A stretch of 64,000 nucleotides of DNA from NCBI GenBank assembly GCA_934089275.1, contig CAKOJJ010000003.1:1-64000 (forward strand), given 5' to 3'. Shown here piece after piece: positions 42,287-51,024 of this stretch (position 1 is its first letter; every line of letters starts with the position of its first letter). Under the pieces are notes generated by a model. The model saw only the letters and a program-made list of their open reading frames with translations. It ran no database searches and was not told where the DNA came from. Made by a program: the position numbers and the translations under genes. The stretch is from an uncultured Bacilli bacterium. GTDB lineage: Bacteria; Bacillota_I; Bacilli_A; RF39; UBA660.

Positions 42287-43798
42287 ATGAAAATTGAAAA
42301 AGTAAACCCAAAAACAAAATATTTATATCATTATACATTAAAAGAAAATGTAGAAAGTATTTTAAAAGATAAGGCTATAATTTCAAAAGATGAATATGTT
42401 TTTTTTACAGAAAGTTTAAATGATTCAATCAATGCTTTTGAGAATGAAAAATTGGTTCCTGGAAAATTATATGTTGATTTTAATGGTAATTTAAAAAAAA
42501 GAGATAAAGTTAATAAAGAAAATTATTGTATTATAAAAATACCATGTGTAGATGATAATAATTTTTACACATTTAGTTTTGATAATCAAAAAGATGATTC
42601 TATTTATGGAATTTCTATTACACACAAAGGATCATATTCTTTTGAAAAAGCAAAGGTTTTAGAAATACCTAATTATAGAAAAATAAATCCATTGAAAAAG
42701 GTAGTTGCTACTGCAGCTATATCAAGTATACTTCTATTTCCATATAATACATTTGCTGCAAACTGGTTGGATACAAATAACTATGATACTAGTTGGTATG
42801 TAGAAACTACTAATTATTATGATATTAATAATGCAAAAGAATTAGCTGGTCTTGCATATTTAGTAAATAAAGAAAATATTACTTTTGAAAAAAAATATAT
42901 TAATATTAACGCTGACATTGATTTAACTGAAAATAAATGGGAAGTAATAAAAGATATATTTAATGGATCTATTTGTGGATCGCATCGTATTCTTTTAAAT
43001 TATTTAGATAAGAATTTATTTTCAAATAAAACTTACAATAAGTTATCTTATTTATTTGAAGTAAGATTAGATACTTATAGAACAACAAAAGTAGAGATTG
43101 AATCTCCATATACAATACAATTGTTAAAAGAAAAATTAAATGCTAAATATGTGTTTTTTAAGAATAAAGAATTAACTGATGATACTTTATTAACCTCTTT
43201 AAACTTAGATGAAAATGAATTACTTGAGGTATTTGAAAATAAATTTAAATATGTAATAAATTATAAAGGTGACAAGTTCTCTTTTAATTTTGAAACTGGA
43301 GAATCTATAGAAAACGTTAAAGAAATGTATTCTAGCAGAACTAAATTACCTAAAGAAAGATTAGTTATTAAATTTAAAGATAAAGTTCTTAAAAATGATA
43401 GAACTTTGGCTGATTATAACATTCAACGTACCGAAGATATCTATGCATATTTTATGGCTAATGTAAAAACTACTATAAGTGATGGTGGTAAATATGAATT
43501 ATCAACAACTGAAGCTTTATCAGGAGATGAAATAATACTTAAACTTATTCCTGAAGACGGCTATGAACTTAAAAGTGTTTTAGTGAATGGAAAAGAATAT
43601 TTGAACTCTGTAAATGATAATATTTTAAAATTTGTATGTGGTGAAGAAGATGTAGACATAAAAATATCTTATAAATTAAAAGAAGATCAAATAAAGAATC
43701 CTAAAACGAATGACAATATAATCAAGTATATTTTTGTTTCTTTATTTTCTTTATGTAGCTTAGTTTCACTTAATATAAAGAGAAAACTTACTAAGTAA
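42287..43798 (+). CDS. sortase-anchored surface protein with ubiquitin-like domain(s)
   Basis: 503 residues, ribosome site AAGGAG. Order: a 130-residue N-terminal domain with the ART-like pattern 'YHYTLKENVESILKDKAII...VFF'; an internal signal segment (137-158, ending TFA-A); 'NNAKELAGLAYLVN' and 'NADIDLTENKW', common in repeat-type surface proteins; a degenerate ubiquitin-like segment (about 256-317); a clear ubiquitin-like segment (about 319-391) with 'ESIENVKE' and 'DRTLADYNIQ'; a beta domain (399-463); NPKTNDN (471-477), membrane helix and basic tail. NPKT-type motifs are sortase B signals, and a sortase B gene lies at 46657. There is no Gly-Gly after the ubiquitin-like fold, so it is not a conjugation tag. 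See findings. Confidence 0.75.
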   Translation: MKIEKVNPKTKYLYHYTLKENVESILKDKAIISKDEYVFFTESLNDSINAFENEKLVPGKLYVDFNGNLKKRDKVNKENYCIIKIPCVDDNNFYTFSFDNQKDDSIYGISITHKGSYSFEKAKVLEIPNYRKINPLKKVVATAAISSILLFPYNTFAANWLDTNNYDTSWYVETTNYYDINNAKELAGLAYLVNKENITFEKKYININADIDLTENKWEVIKDIFNGSICGSHRILLNYLDKNLFSNKTYNKLSYLFEVRLDTYRTTKVEIESPYTIQLLKEKLNAKYVFFKNKELTDDTLLTSLNLDENELLEVFENKFKYVINYKGDKFSFNFETGESIENVKEMYSSRTKLPKERLVIKFKDKVLKNDRTLADYNIQRTEDIYAYFMANVKTTISDGGKYELSTTEALSGDEIILKLIPEDGYELKSVLVNGKEYLNSVNDNILKFVCGEEDVDIKISYKLKEDQIKNPKTNDNIIKYIFVSLFSLCSLVSLNIKRKLTK

Positions 43799-43940
43799 TA
43801 TAAAAAAATTGTATTTTTTTTAAAAGTATTTTAACTAAGATGAATAATTTTACCAATGTAATCAATGCTTTTTATGGTAAATTTATTGATATAAAAAGGT
43901 TTTTAATTATATAATAAGAATATGGAAGGAGAGAGAGTTT

Positions 43941-45161
43941 ATGAAAAAAGTTAGTAGACTAGTTTTATCTTTAATTATTGGATTATTTATTTTTTCTACA
44001 AATGTATTTGCAAAAAATGAAATAACTTTAAACTTTGATGGTGGAATTATTCATGATGGGTATGTGGAATATGCCGAAATAGGAAAATTACAATTATTTA
44101 AAGGTGATGATTTGGTTGTAAATGTTGAAAACAATATGAAAATTGATTTAGATGAAGATAGTTATAATCTTTCGATTGAAGCACTTACTGCTTCAGGTAT
44201 GACGAATACATTGTCGGTAAAATTGAAAATCAATAAATGGTATTATGCTTCAACAAGATCTAATTCTAAAATTGAATTTAACCTAGATTCAAGCAAATTC
44301 AGTGAAACATTAGATATTAAACTTGAAAGAACAGGGGCAGTTGTTAATACAAAGGTGGAAGATGTTTTCACGAAAATAAAACCTATTGCAACAATTGATT
44401 TAACTAGTGATTGTGTAATTGATTTTACAAAAGAAGACGAACTAACAAAAAGTTTAAAAATGTTTGCAGATTTAGAGAAAACTATATATTACAAAATCGA
44501 AAGTAACGGGTTAGTAAAAACTGAAAATGAAAACGAAGCTAATATAAAAATAGTTGGTAACAAAGCGGAAAACAAAGCAATAATTAAAGTTTTAAATGTT
44601 GGCAATAAAAAAGAAGAAACAATTAAAGGAGTAAAAGTTGTATATACTGGATCTGATTTGAAATATCAAGGAAGTGTTGAGGATATAATAACTGAAACAA
44701 GAACTGATTATTACACAATAAATGATTATGAATATACATTCCAATATTCAAAAAAAGAAACAACAGATTATAAATTCATTGAAGGTGAAAATCAAATTTA
44801 TACAATTAATAAATTTGATAAAATGACTTTTAGAATAAATGTTGATTATAGTTTATTTGAAAATGGTGGAAAAGTATTTATAGATGATGTTCTAGTTGAT
44901 TCTAAAAATTATACTTCTTTAAGTGGTAGTACAATAATTACTTTTAATAGAGAATATGTTGATACACTAAAACTTGGAGAACATACTTTAAAAGTAGTAT
45001 TTAATAATGGTGTTGAAACATCTACTAAGTTTACGATTAATGAAGAAGTTAAAAATCCTAAAACCAGTGATAATGTTTTTACATACATCATGTTATCAGT
45101 AATATCTGTTTTAGGAATAATTACAATTTTATTATTTAATAATAAAAAAATTAAAAATTAG
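43941..45161 (+). CDS. NPKT-anchored surface protein
   Basis: 406 residues. Signal peptide (1-24, NVFA-K), a long beta-rich extracellular part without a recognised named domain (several Ig-like stretches), then NPKTSDN about 35 residues from the end, a membrane helix and a Lys-rich tail. The sorting signal matches its two neighbours and fits sortase B. Ribosome site GGAAGGAGAG. It lies 142 nt after the ubiquitin-like-domain gene and 12 nt before the next. Confidence 0.75.
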   Translation: MKKVSRLVLSLIIGLFIFSTNVFAKNEITLNFDGGIIHDGYVEYAEIGKLQLFKGDDLVVNVENNMKIDLDEDSYNLSIEALTASGMTNTLSVKLKINKWYYASTRSNSKIEFNLDSSKFSETLDIKLERTGAVVNTKVEDVFTKIKPIATIDLTSDCVIDFTKEDELTKSLKMFADLEKTIYYKIESNGLVKTENENEANIKIVGNKAENKAIIKVLNVGNKKEETIKGVKVVYTGSDLKYQGSVEDIITETRTDYYTINDYEYTFQYSKKETTDYKFIEGENQIYTINKFDKMTFRINVDYSLFENGGKVFIDDVLVDSKNYTSLSGSTIITFNREYVDTLKLGEHTLKVVFNNGVETSTKFTINEEVKNPKTSDNVFTYIMLSVISVLGIITILLFNNKKIKN

Positions 45162-45173
45162 GAGGATAAAAAA

Positions 45174-46646
45174 ATGAAAATAAAAAACACTTTATTTATG
45201 ATGTTAATTGCAGTAATTGGTATTTTAGGTTTTAATACAGTAAATGCTGCAACTATAAGTGAAAATGGAAAATATTCTTTAGTGCTAACTATTGATGGTT
45301 TAGAAGATGGTGTTATCGATGATGGAGAATATGCAAAACTTATAAGATTTAATGTTGAAAATGGAGAAACAACTGTTAAAGTATCTGAATTAACAAAAGG
45401 AATTACTCCATTTAATGGAAAAAATGAATTTTCTCATTGGGTAAATTCAAGCAAGGAAAAAGTTGACGAATTAAGCATATCTGATTTTACTAGTAATGGT
45501 AACTTTTATACTTCAACTGGTAAAGAAGTAACATATTCAAATGGTTTTAGACTTATAGCAAAATTTGAAGGAAAATCATTAGAAGATGGAGATAACTATT
45601 ATGTAACTCTTGATGCCTTTGGAGGAGAAGTAAATAGTAAAGCTAAACTATCATTAACAAGTTCAAAAGAAACATTTAAAACAATTAATTTAAAAAATTA
45701 TGTACCAGTTAGAAAAGGATATACTTTTATAGGTTGGGACTTAAACGGAAAAATTGTTACTTCTATTGATTCAAGTGCTTTTACAAAAAGTGTTACCATT
45801 ACTGTAACTGCAACTTATACAAAAAATGCTTTTGATGGAACTGACAGAGTATTAATCTTAGATGCTAATGGTGGAACTATTGACAATGAATTATCTAAAA
45901 AGTACGATTATTTAGGTGGAGGAAATTCTGGAACAGCCATGTCACTTTTACCATATGTTCCAACAAGAAAAGGATATACATTCAATGGATGGAATTCTAA
46001 AAAAGATGGAAGTGAAAAGAAATATTCTTATATCTATTGGAGAAAATGGGATAAAGATGATGAAGAAGATCTTCAAAGAGACACTATGATAACAAATGAA
46101 AATGGTGCTGAATATTATCAAAATGTAACTTTATATGCAACTTGGACTAAAAACTCAACTGAAGAAGAAACTGTAAAAGAAATTCAAAGTACTGGTGAAA
46201 CTAAAGGACAAATTGAATTTTCTGAAGGAGTTAATAAAGACTATAAATTGGATATTAAACCAATGGAAGTAAAAAAAGAATTAACAGATAAAAATGTTAA
46301 ATATATTGTAGATATTAATGTATTAGATAATGGTCAAATTGTAGAAATTAGTAATACTAAAATGAAAATAAGATTTGCTTTACCAGAAGATTTAAAAGGA
46401 TATAAAACATATAAAATCGTTTATATTTTAAATGGTGAAATAAAAGAAACTATTCCAGCAACTATTGAAGATGGATATATAGTTTTTGAAACAAGTCATT
46501 TAAGTGAGTACGGAGTTATTGCAACAAATGAAACTGTTACTAATCCAAAGACTTTAGACAATATACTTTTATACTTTGTAATAAGTGTTTTATCTTTAAC
46601 AGGTGTTATTGGTACTTATCTATATAAGAAAAAAATGCAAAATTAA
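45174..46646 (+). CDS. NPKT-anchored protein with two InlB-type (Flg_new) repeats
   Basis: 490 residues. Signal peptide (1-26, VNA-A). Two Listeria-Bacteroides-type repeats are visible: one has 'YVPVRKGYTFIGWDLNGK' and 'ITVTATYTK', the other 'YVPTRKGYTFNGWNSKKDG' and 'VTLYATWTK'. These are small beta-grasp modules. A later beta domain (about 335-455) precedes NPKTLDN, a membrane helix and a basic tail. Third substrate-type gene of the sortase locus, 12 nt after the second, so probably co-transcribed. Confidence 0.82.
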   Translation: MKIKNTLFMMLIAVIGILGFNTVNAATISENGKYSLVLTIDGLEDGVIDDGEYAKLIRFNVENGETTVKVSELTKGITPFNGKNEFSHWVNSSKEKVDELSISDFTSNGNFYTSTGKEVTYSNGFRLIAKFEGKSLEDGDNYYVTLDAFGGEVNSKAKLSLTSSKETFKTINLKNYVPVRKGYTFIGWDLNGKIVTSIDSSAFTKSVTITVTATYTKNAFDGTDRVLILDANGGTIDNELSKKYDYLGGGNSGTAMSLLPYVPTRKGYTFNGWNSKKDGSEKKYSYIYWRKWDKDDEEDLQRDTMITNENGAEYYQNVTLYATWTKNSTEEETVKEIQSTGETKGQIEFSEGVNKDYKLDIKPMEVKKELTDKNVKYIVDINVLDNGQIVEISNTKMKIRFALPEDLKGYKTYKIVYILNGEIKETIPATIEDGYIVFETSHLSEYGVIATNETVTNPKTLDNILLYFVISVLSLTGVIGTYLYKKKMQN

Positions 46647-46671
46647 AAGAGCTTTCTTAGCTCTTTTTTTC
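46646..46671 (+). terminator. convergent terminator of the surface-protein operon
   Basis: AAAGAGCT-ttctt-AGCTCTTT followed by seven T. Confidence 0.8.
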
Positions 46672-47460
46672 ATATTTTATTAATTTTGCATGAACTACTA
46701 ATTTTTCATTAGTTCTGTAACATGTTGATAAAGTTAGTATTTTATCATTTGTAGTGACTTCAGTATTAAATTTATATATGCTTCTATTTTTTATTAAGTT
46801 AATAAATTCTTTATATTCATCGTCAGTACTAAAATTTGTTTTTAAGTAATCCAAAGAAGTTGGTATATGATAAATACTAAATATTTGATATAAACCATTT
46901 TCTTTTTCAGTTGATACTTTTATTATGTGATTGCTTTTTTCATTAAACCAACTTTTTTTTAAAGTATTGCTTAATGAACCAAACATTGTTTTATCTTTTC
47001 TATTATGAGCATATATAATTGAATTTTTATTATCTAATAAGTTATTTCTATAATCTAAAAATAACCAACCAGCATCATTTTTCTTTTTGTTAAAACTATG
47101 GGTTAAATAATAATCATTGTTGTCTGTTTGGACAAAAGGATAATTTATATTTGTTCCATTAACAGTTATCCAACCAACTATATCTTTATTCGTACTTTTT
47201 AACTTAGAAAAATCAACATCTATTAAACTCATTTGTATATAATCCCAATAAGGGTTATCTTTTTTTGGAGTTTCTTGTTGTTCAACAATTTCTGAATTAT
47301 CAGTGCTTTCTTTTATATCAACATTTTCTAAGGTTTTATTGAGTTCATTTGTTATCTTATCTGAATCGTTTTTCCAGTTAATTATTTTATATAATGAAAA
47401 ACAAAAAAGAAGAATAAAAATAATCATCAAAATATTTATAAATAATTTTCTTTTATTCAT
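46657..47460 (-). CDS. srtB: class B sortase
   Basis: 267 residues. One N-terminal membrane anchor (about 7-26), an acidic linker, then the sortase fold: 'DIVGWITVNGTNINYPFVQ', 'IIYAHNRK' with catalytic H152, and 'ILTLSTC' with nucleophile C247. The sequence pattern (VGWI.V.GT.I.YP..Q.DN..YL) is class B. After the Cys the usual loop is short and the expected Arg before LVV is Lys (K253 in 'NEKLVVHAKL'); R249 may substitute. It should attach the three NPKT proteins encoded convergently next door to peptidoglycan. Confidence 0.88.
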   Translation of the reverse strand: MNKRKLFINILMIIFILLFCFSLYKIINWKNDSDKITNELNKTLENVDIKESTDNSEIVEQQETPKKDNPYWDYIQMSLIDVDFSKLKSTNKDIVGWITVNGTNINYPFVQTDNNDYYLTHSFNKKKNDAGWLFLDYRNNLLDNKNSIIYAHNRKDKTMFGSLSNTLKKSWFNEKSNHIIKVSTEKENGLYQIFSIYHIPTSLDYLKTNFSTDDEYKEFINLIKNRSIYKFNTEVTTNDKILTLSTCYRTNEKLVVHAKLIKYEKKS

Positions 47461-47614
47461 TTCATCACCTATAATTATTATACTATAAATTTAATTAATT
47501 TTTTCATAAAAGATGTTATACTAAAAATGATTAAATTATGGAAATATGTTAACCCTTGAAATGTTTCCTATTAAAATTCATTTTATTTTAATATGATGTT
47601 TTTGGAGGTGGATT

Positions 47615-48325
47615 ATGAATCAAGAAAAAATTGGAAAATTTATTGCTAGTATTAGGAAAGAGAAAAATATAACTCAAAACGAACTTGCAGAAAAATTAGG
47701 AGTCTCTGATAGAACAATTGGTAATTGGGAAAATGGAAGAAATATGCCAGATGTTTCACTTTTTAAACCACTTTGTGAAGAACTTGGTGTAACTTTAAAT
47801 GATCTTTTAAGTGGAGAAAAAGTAAGTGAAAACTGCTATCAAGAAAGATTAGAGGAAAATATTATAAGTGCGATTGATTATAGTAATAAAAAAATTGAGA
47901 AAAATAATAATGTAATGGCTTTGGCTTTTATTATATTATGTGTTTTATCATCTTTTGCTGTTATTTCAATATTTCCAAGTGAGAGTAGTTGGGGATCAAT
48001 TTGTTCTGTTTTAAGTATTCTTTTTTCTTTAATTGGAGTGGCAAAGCTTACAAAAAAAATAAACTATTTAAAAAGGTTATTTATTATTTTTAGCTATTTT
48101 TTTCTAGTTTTTATGATGTTAATTGTTATTGATTATATTGGCGTCGTTAATGTAAAACAAGCCCCAAGGTTTTCAATTGTTAAAGTTACAGGTGATAATG
48201 TTGTTTATTATGATACACTTTTTTATGATGTTATAAGATGCAATGTTAATGAAAAAAATGAAACATTTAGAGTTATTAAAAATCAAAAATATGATACAAA
48301 TAATATAGATTATTTTTGCAAATAA
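47615..48325 (+). CDS. XRE-family regulator with membrane domain
   Basis: 236 residues. An N-terminal HTH ('IRKEKNITQNELAEKLGVSD' then 'TIGNWENGRNMPDVS') is followed by a linker, about three to four membrane helices (98-175) and a C-terminal outside or inside tail. Membrane-tethered XRE proteins may sense envelope state. It lies upstream of, and divergent from, srtB, so control of that locus is possible. GGAGGTGG ribosome site. Confidence 0.8.
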   Translation: MNQEKIGKFIASIRKEKNITQNELAEKLGVSDRTIGNWENGRNMPDVSLFKPLCEELGVTLNDLLSGEKVSENCYQERLEENIISAIDYSNKKIEKNNNVMALAFIILCVLSSFAVISIFPSESSWGSICSVLSILFSLIGVAKLTKKINYLKRLFIIFSYFFLVFMMLIVIDYIGVVNVKQAPRFSIVKVTGDNVVYYDTLFYDVIRCNVNEKNETFRVIKNQKYDTNNIDYFCK

Positions 48326-48401
48326 TTTTTTATTCAACCAACAGTTCGTGTAAAAAAATACTTTTAATTTATAAAATAATAGCATGAAAGGAGAAAACTA
48401 T

Positions 48402-49010
48402 ATGGATCAAATCAAAATAGGTAAATTTATTTCATTAAAAAGAAGAGAAAAAAATATAACTCAAAGTGAACTTGCGGAGATGCTTGGTATAACTGATCGT
48501 GCGATAAGCAAATGGGAAAATGGTGTGTGTATGCCAGATGTTTCTAATATTCCTGAGTTATGTAATATTCTAGGAATTACTATTAATGATCTATTTAGTG
48601 GATATGTTGTTGATATGAAAGAAATTGATAAGCAAATGGAAAATAATTTACTAGAACTTGCTAAACAAAAAGAGGAAGCTGATAAAAAATTATTGAGTAC
48701 TGAAACATTTATGACTTTAGTTACAATAGTTTTTTATGTCGCATTGGTGTTAGTTGCATCATTTGTTGATATGTCTGATATAGTAAGAATTATTATTATA
48801 GTTCCAGCAACAATAGCAGTATTCTTTGTATGTCTTTTAGCTATACGAATTGAACAAGTTGCAGGATATTATGAATGTCCAAATTGCAGCTATAAGTATA
48901 TTCCTAGCTATAAAAGTGTTTTAATGGCTGCTCATATTGGTAGAACAAGAAAGATGACTTGTCCTAAATGTAAAAATAAATCTTGGCATAAAAAGATTAC
49001 TACAAGATAG
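48402..49010 (+). CDS. XRE-family regulator with membrane helices and C-terminal zinc ribbon
   Basis: The start at ATG 48402 follows GAAAGGAG (48386-48393); 202 residues. HTH 'KNITQSELAEMLGITD' and 'AISKWENG', a coiled linker, two membrane helices (about 100-145), then a zinc ribbon with CPNC and CPKC pairs. A paralogue of the preceding gene with a different C-terminus. Function unknown; the two may act together. Confidence 0.8.
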   Translation: MDQIKIGKFISLKRREKNITQSELAEMLGITDRAISKWENGVCMPDVSNIPELCNILGITINDLFSGYVVDMKEIDKQMENNLLELAKQKEEADKKLLSTETFMTLVTIVFYVALVLVASFVDMSDIVRIIIIVPATIAVFFVCLLAIRIEQVAGYYECPNCSYKYIPSYKSVLMAAHIGRTRKMTCPKCKNKSWHKKITTR

Positions 49011-49035
49011 TATACTTTATAGTATGCTTTTTCTT
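49010..49035 (+). terminator. intrinsic terminator
   Basis: AGTATAC and GTATGCT arms (one G-U) around TTTATA, then T residues. Confidence 0.55.
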
Positions 49036-49102
49036 TTTTGATAAATATTTGATATAATATTTTTATAGAAAAAAATTATTATGATGTAAGGTGGGGTATT
49101 TC

Positions 49103-49414
49103 ATGGGCCATTTAGAAGTTAGAAAATTAATAAGAAACTACAATTTTTATAATGATTCAAATAAAGAAACGAAACATAAATGCGATTTTTGCATTCCTTG
49201 TATTCTTAAAGTAACTACTTTAGATGGTAAATGTATTAATTATGATGTTTTAAAGTGTAAAGACTGTCTTTCTTTTATTAATCAAAAAGAAAATGGACAA
49301 GATACTATTTTTAACGAATTAAATGATAAACCTACTATAACTGCTATTACCGGAAGAAGAAATCCGATACCAGCATTTAAAGATTTACTAGACGTCAAAT
49401 TTATTGAAAATTAA
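49103..49414 (+). CDS. small Cys-pair protein, function unknown
   Basis: The start at ATG 49103 follows TAAGGTGG (49087-49094); 103 residues. Two cysteine pairs (CDFCIPC and CKDC) suggest a zinc-binding fold. The C-terminus 'TAITGRRNPIPAFKDLLDV' is not recognised. Single gene with its own terminator. Confidence 0.55.
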   Translation: MGHLEVRKLIRNYNFYNDSNKETKHKCDFCIPCILKVTTLDGKCINYDVLKCKDCLSFINQKENGQDTIFNELNDKPTITAITGRRNPIPAFKDLLDVKFIEN

Positions 49415-49437
49415 AAATAGTAAGTTATAAATTTTTT

Positions 49438-49470
49438 AAGAGCATAAAGAAAGATTTTATGCTCTTTTAA
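49438..49470 (+). terminator. intrinsic terminator
   Basis: AAGAGCATAA pairs with TTATGCTCTT, then a short T-run. Confidence 0.75.
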
Positions 49471-49525
49471 TTTCTAGTAATTTTTTTTAAAGTATGATAG
49501 AATATCTCCCAAAAGGAAGATATGT

Positions 49526-50971
49526 ATGTTAGAAAGTGAAATATTAGAGATAAATTCTTTTATTAATTCTTGTGAAAAAGATTTTTATAATGACATATAT
49601 GACAAAGATAAAATTGATATTGCTAGAAAATATTTTCAAAGAGTTAAGCAAGTTGCTGATATTGAAAAAAATGCTTATTTTGTTGCTATTTCAGAAAAAC
49701 TTTGGTTTATTATAAAAAATATTTCTGTACATTATAAAAAGAACAATTCAACTACTGTAAAACCTGAAGAGGTTTTGGATTTAGTTTCTGATACAAGTAT
49801 TACACAATATGTTATTTCTTTGATAATTGAAAAACGTTTAATAGATCCCAAACTTATTGCACGTTTTGCTTATATAGAACTTTCTAAACTTGTATATTAT
49901 GATATATCTTATTCAAAAATAACTGATAGAAATAGGAGAGATATTATAGTTAATACTCCTATCAATGTATATAATGCAAAACTATTTTCTTATGTTGTTT
50001 GTACTCAATGGTTACAATTATACACATATATTTTATCTCAATTTGGTATGACAATTAGAAAGATGAATAGAACCGGAGAAGATCATGTTTGGGGTGAAAT
50101 AGATATAAATGATGATGAGATCATTATAGTTGACGCTACGGATTATATTGGAAATTCAATTGATTTAAGTAATGCTAAATCAATAAGTCCAACTAAAGGA
50201 TTTTTAATTGTACCTAAAAAATATTCAGGTATTAAACTATTTGATATCTATAATCTTGCTGAAAATAGAGAAATCCTTAAAGAATTAAGTAAGTATTATG
50301 ATTTGAATAGAGAATTAGATATGAGTCTTGGTTTAATTACTAATTCGACATATCCGATAGAAGAGTTGTTAAATTCAACTGAGTTGTTTGCAAGTAATAC
50401 ATCGTCAATAGATAATCCAAAAGAAGCTTCTAGATTCTTTAAACAAGCACGAAATTTTATACTAAATACTCCTTTACCAAATAATATGGATGGATATGAA
50501 GCGTTTGCTTATTATTATAAATTTATTGAAAGATTACCAATAAATATAAGAGGATGTTTATCAATGAAAACTTTGTATGCAGATTCTTTTGATTATAAAC
50601 AAAAACTTTTGAAAAAGAAGTATTTAAATGCTCCTGTTGAATATTTAAAATATCTAGAAGATTTAGTTTATTCAAGATATTACGAATATTTCCAAGGAGG
50701 GATAAGTGAAGGATCCTTATTTGAAAAAATTCGTAATGGTTATATTGATATTGATAAATTAAGTGATCTTGTTTTAACAGAAGAACTTAAAATAGCAGAA
50801 ATTAATAGAAGACTTAATCCATATTATGCTATTAATGAGTTAACTTTTTATAATATGTTTGAAGATGATTTTGATTCTATGTCTTTATTATATGAACCAG
50901 CTTTAGGTAAAAAACTTTATAAATCTCCAGATGATTTAAATGCATTTAAAAGAGAAAACAATTTGTTATAA
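49526..50971 (+). CDS. hypothetical protein with transglutaminase-like triad
   Basis: 481 residues, no signal peptide or membrane segment, so probably cytoplasmic. In the middle, C159 ('VVCTQWLQLYTYIL'), H187 ('GEDHVWGEI') and D203 ('IIIVDATDYIG') are spaced and embedded as in the transglutaminase/papain-like fold (C-x-helix, H-[AV]-W, D-x-T). The rest is helical and unrecognised. A cytosolic protease or amidase is possible; this rests on motif only. GGAAGA ribosome site. Confidence 0.6.
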   Translation: MLESEILEINSFINSCEKDFYNDIYDKDKIDIARKYFQRVKQVADIEKNAYFVAISEKLWFIIKNISVHYKKNNSTTVKPEEVLDLVSDTSITQYVISLIIEKRLIDPKLIARFAYIELSKLVYYDISYSKITDRNRRDIIVNTPINVYNAKLFSYVVCTQWLQLYTYILSQFGMTIRKMNRTGEDHVWGEIDINDDEIIIVDATDYIGNSIDLSNAKSISPTKGFLIVPKKYSGIKLFDIYNLAENREILKELSKYYDLNRELDMSLGLITNSTYPIEELLNSTELFASNTSSIDNPKEASRFFKQARNFILNTPLPNNMDGYEAFAYYYKFIERLPINIRGCLSMKTLYADSFDYKQKLLKKKYLNAPVEYLKYLEDLVYSRYYEYFQGGISEGSLFEKIRNGYIDIDKLSDLVLTEELKIAEINRRLNPYYAINELTFYNMFEDDFDSMSLLYEPALGKKLYKSPDDLNAFKRENNLL

Positions 50972-51024
50972 TGTTTTTTCTTTTTTTTATATCAAATAAA
51001 TGATAGAATTAATTTGGTGGTAGA

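Noticed and set aside
42287..43798. Ubiquitin-like domain as a processed, conjugated modifier
   Set aside because: The domain is internal, followed by more protein, and lacks the terminal Gly-Gly; no E1/E2-like genes are near it.
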